From: an uncultured Victivallaceae bacterium
GTDB taxonomy: Bacteria > Verrucomicrobiota > Lentisphaeria > Victivallales > Victivallaceae
Assembly: GCA_944392655.1 (NCBI GenBank)
Contig: CALXXL010000001.1
Span: 206,239-270,238 of the forward strand
Reading direction: 5' to 3'
DNA length: 64,000 nt
Part shown: positions 61,821-64,000 of the stretch, piece after piece
Numbering within the stretch: position 1 is the stretch's first letter
Layout of the letters: every line of letters begins with the position of its first letter
Notes under the pieces: generated by a model
What the model saw: only the letters and a program-made list of their open reading frames with translations
What the model was told of the DNA's origin: nothing
Databases searched by the model: none
Position numbers and translations under genes: made by a program

Positions 61821-63878
61821 ATGAACAACAGTGCCACGATGAAGATAAACGGCTGCAAGGTTGCGATTGGTAACGAGCGCAATCTGCTTGAGCTGATTCG
61901 TAAGATAGGAATAGACATGCCGACGTTCTGCTACCATTCAGAGCTGAGTATATACGGTGCTTGCCGTCTCTGCCTGGTTGAAGTAGTGGGCAAAGGGATC
62001 ATGGCGGCGTGCTCGACGAAGCCGGAAGCGGGGATGGAGATTTATACAGACTCGAAGGATCTGCGTATGATGCGCAAGATCAATGTTGAGCTGCTGTTGG
62101 CGAACCACAAGCGTGAATGTCCGAGCTGTTCGCGCAGTTCGAGCTGTACCTTGCAGGACTTGGCGCGTCGTTTGAGTGTAACGGAAGTGCGTTACAAGCA
62201 GCCGAAGAAGGATGCGCCGCTGGATTTCTCGTCGCCGTCCCTGGTGCGTGATCCGAACAAGTGCGTGCTGTGCGGGGACTGTGTGCGGGTCTGTTCTGAA
62301 GTTCAGGGAATTGGTGCGATAGACTTTGCTGCGCGTGGAGCGAATGCGCGTGTAGTTCCTGCGTTTGACAAGGACTTGAATGAAGTTGAATGCGTGAACT
62401 GCGGTCAGTGTGCGGCGGTTTGTCCTACCGGGGCGATAACACCGCACCAGCAGCGTGAAGAGGTCTGGGATGCGTTGCACGACAAGAGCAAGACGGTGGT
62501 GGTATCGATAGCGCCTGCGGTGCGTGTTGCATTGGGTGAAGCGTTTGGTATCAAAGCAGGCGAGAACGTTGCCGGCAAGCTGGTAACTGCGTTGCGTTTA
62601 ATGGGTTTTGAAGAGGTATACGACACGAGTTTCACTGCTGATATGACGATATTTGAAGAAGCGACTGAGTTTCTTGAACGTCTGGAAAAGAAGCAGAGTA
62701 TGCCGATGTTCACGAGTTGTTGTCCCGGCTGGGTAAAATTTGCGGAGATCTATTATCCTGACATGCTGCCGCACCTGTCGAGTACGCGTTCGCCGCAGCA
62801 GATCTTCGGTTCGATAGCGCGTGACACGCTGCCTCAGAAGTTGAATGTGGATCCGAAGGATCTGGTAGTGGTATCGATCATGCCTTGTACGGCGAAGAAG
62901 TACGAAGCTCAGCTGCCGAAGTTCAGTCGAGATGGCCGTCCGGACATTGACTATGTGCTGACGACCACAGAAATAGCGCAAATGATCTCCTCGATGGGTA
63001 TCCGTCTGGAAGAGCTGCCGAACTCAGCGTTTGACATGCCTTATGGTTTTGCAACTGGTGGTGGTGTGATATTCGGAGCCACTGGTGGTGTTATGGAAGC
63101 GGCGTTGCGTTTTGCCAAGGAAAAGGTGGAAAACAAGCCGTTGACGGACATAGACTTCCAGGATGTCCGCGGTACCGCGCCGCGCAAGGAAGCAGAAGTT
63201 GAAGTTGGTGATGCGAAGTTGCGTGTAGCGGTGGTGCATGGATTGGGAAATGCGCGCAAGCTGTTGGATGACATTATTGCGGGGCGTTCTCAGTATGATT
63301 TTGTTGAAGTGATGGCGTGTCCGGGAGGCTGTGTCTGTGGAGGTGGTCAGCCGATTGCGCATGATTCCAGTGATCGTCTTGCGCGTGCGGCGGGGCTGTA
63401 CAATGCGGACAAGATGCAGCAGTTGCAGAAGCCGCAGGACAACCATTTGGTAGTAGAGTGTTACAAGGAGTACTTTGGTGGACATCCCGGCAGTCACGAA
63501 GCGCATGAAGAGCTGCACACACGTTATCAGGGTCGTGGTCAGATATTTGATGCGCAGGAGATCGTGCTGGGCAATCCTGGCAAGGGCAAGGTAAACATTG
63601 TAGTAACGGTGCATACGCGCAGTTTCCGTTCTGAGCATGAAGAAGCGGTGCTGGCGGCGATAGTTGACTACATCAAGAAGAACGACCTGCGTGACCGGGT
63701 GGTAATCTCGGCGGCGTTTGATCCGCGTGAAGCGTCGGACAAGGGCGTTCTGGTAATGATAGGCAGTACGACCTGTGAATACAATCTTACTGAAACGGAT
63801 TGTGAAAAGGTACAGGGGCATGCAGAGTTCAAGCGTCTGTTGACGGTGCTTGACCGTGAGCTTGGGGTACGCGCCTGA
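61821..63878 (+). CDS. hydA: [FeFe] hydrogenase catalytic subunit HydA
   Basis: This 685-residue enzyme has, in order, an N-terminal [2Fe-2S] domain (CYHSELSIYGACRLC), a His-Cys cluster (HKRECPSCSRSSSC), two [4Fe-4S] ferredoxin sets and the H-cluster domain. The three H-cluster motifs are TSCCPGW (near residue 293), MPCTAKKYE (~357) and ACPGGCVCGGGQP (~500), so the active site is complete. After the usual end near EYFGG a C-terminal extension of about 115 residues follows. It reduces protons using NADH and reduced ferredoxin as joint donors if the complex bifurcates. Confidence 0.96.
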   Translation: MNNSATMKINGCKVAIGNERNLLELIRKIGIDMPTFCYHSELSIYGACRLCLVEVVGKGIMAACSTKPEAGMEIYTDSKDLRMMRKINVELLLANHKRECPSCSRSSSCTLQDLARRLSVTEVRYKQPKKDAPLDFSSPSLVRDPNKCVLCGDCVRVCSEVQGIGAIDFAARGANARVVPAFDKDLNEVECVNCGQCAAVCPTGAITPHQQREEVWDALHDKSKTVVVSIAPAVRVALGEAFGIKAGENVAGKLVTALRLMGFEEVYDTSFTADMTIFEEATEFLERLEKKQSMPMFTSCCPGWVKFAEIYYPDMLPHLSSTRSPQQIFGSIARDTLPQKLNVDPKDLVVVSIMPCTAKKYEAQLPKFSRDGRPDIDYVLTTTEIAQMISSMGIRLEELPNSAFDMPYGFATGGGVIFGATGGVMEAALRFAKEKVENKPLTDIDFQDVRGTAPRKEAEVEVGDAKLRVAVVHGLGNARKLLDDIIAGRSQYDFVEVMACPGGCVCGGGQPIAHDSSDRLARAAGLYNADKMQQLQKPQDNHLVVECYKEYFGGHPGSHEAHEELHTRYQGRGQIFDAQEIVLGNPGKGKVNIVVTVHTRSFRSEHEEAVLAAIVDYIKKNDLRDRVVISAAFDPREASDKGVLVMIGSTTCEYNLTETDCEKVQGHAEFKRLLTVLDRELGVRA

Positions 63879-63900
63879 TATAAGAGCATACAGTTATGGG

Positions 63901-63933
63901 AAAGGGCGTGCATATTGGCACGCCCTTTTTTTT
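63901..63933 (+). terminator. Terminator of the hydrogenase operon
   Basis: An 8-bp stem (gggcgtgc 63904-63911 with gcacgccc 63918-63925) and a 6-nt loop are followed by T8. Confidence 0.93.
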
Positions 63934-63948
63934 ATATAGCTTAAGCGC

Positions 63949-63973
63949 AAAAAAACTACCGGCTGCGCCGGTA
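63949..63973 (-). terminator. Probable terminator of a minus-strand gene beyond the window
   Basis: A 7-bp stem (taccggc 63957-63963 with gccggta 63967-63973) is followed on the minus strand by T7. It implies a convergent gene just past the right edge. Confidence 0.6.
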
Positions 63974-64000
63974 TGTAGCCGAATAGCTTCAGCTTAAAGG

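Noticed and set aside
1..64000. CRISPR arrays, rRNA and insertion sequences
   Set aside because: No regularly spaced repeats, rRNA motifs or transposase-like proteins with terminal inverted repeats were found by reading.

Overview
The window looks like a chromosomal segment of an anaerobic, Gram-negative-type bacterium, most likely from the PVC group (Lentisphaerota/Victivallales-like). That placement is inferred from gene content and was not computed. The evidence is outer-membrane biogenesis genes (LptF/G-type permease, heptosyltransferase-like GT9), lipoproteins with clear lipoboxes, a trimeric electron-bifurcating-type [FeFe] hydrogenase next to Rex, FAD-dependent and Gfo/Idh/MocA oxidoreductases typical of that group, sigma-54, and eukaryote-like kinases. 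Most genes are moderately GC-rich. One stretch, about 32.8-35.4 kb, is visibly AT-rich and looks acquired.

Layout. 1-2.7 kb holds the end of an M55 D-aminopeptidase, an FAD oxidoreductase and hypoxanthine phosphoribosyltransferase. 2.7-9.5 kb is a complete trpEGDCFBA operon. Before it lie a consensus promoter, a 27-codon leader peptide with three Trp codons in five, and a terminator, which together form a textbook-type attenuator. 9.5-13.4 kb holds lipoproteins, an LCAT-like hydrolase, a pseudokinase and a YycJ-like metallo-hydrolase. 13.6-20.5 kb holds rpoN, a polytopic membrane protein, RNase P RNA, a metallophosphoesterase, a GT9 enzyme and an exported protein. 20.6-24.1 kb holds an active HtrA lipoprotein followed by a protease-dead PDZ paralogue. 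24.3-28.4 kb is a four-gene cassette of unknown, partly phage-tail-like proteins. 28.5-32.5 kb holds a PlsC/acyl-synthetase fusion and an oxidoreductase. tRNA-Val follows at 32.7 kb, then the AT-rich island with two unrecognised genes, a possible gene relic and a candidate structured RNA.

35.4-52.9 kb is one large Tad/Flp pilus locus in two convergent halves. The plus-strand half carries two tandem Flp-like pilins, prepilin peptidase, three TadE/TadG-like proteins, a CpaF-type ATPase and a Ser/Thr kinase. The minus-strand half carries CpaB, secretin, an FHA-CpaF fusion ATPase, TadB, TadC, two FHA-membrane proteins, a third pilin and a membrane HExxH protease. The kinase plus three FHA proteins suggest a pilus controlled by phosphorylation, the most system-like novelty here.

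52.9-58.4 kb holds a small transcription unit with an in-frame TGA, then hisB, an FAD dehydrogenase, an AMMECR1 protein, an LptF/G permease and an esterase. 58.5-63.9 kb holds rex followed by hydC-hydB-hydA, ending in a strong terminator. No CRISPR array, rRNA or insertion sequence was seen.
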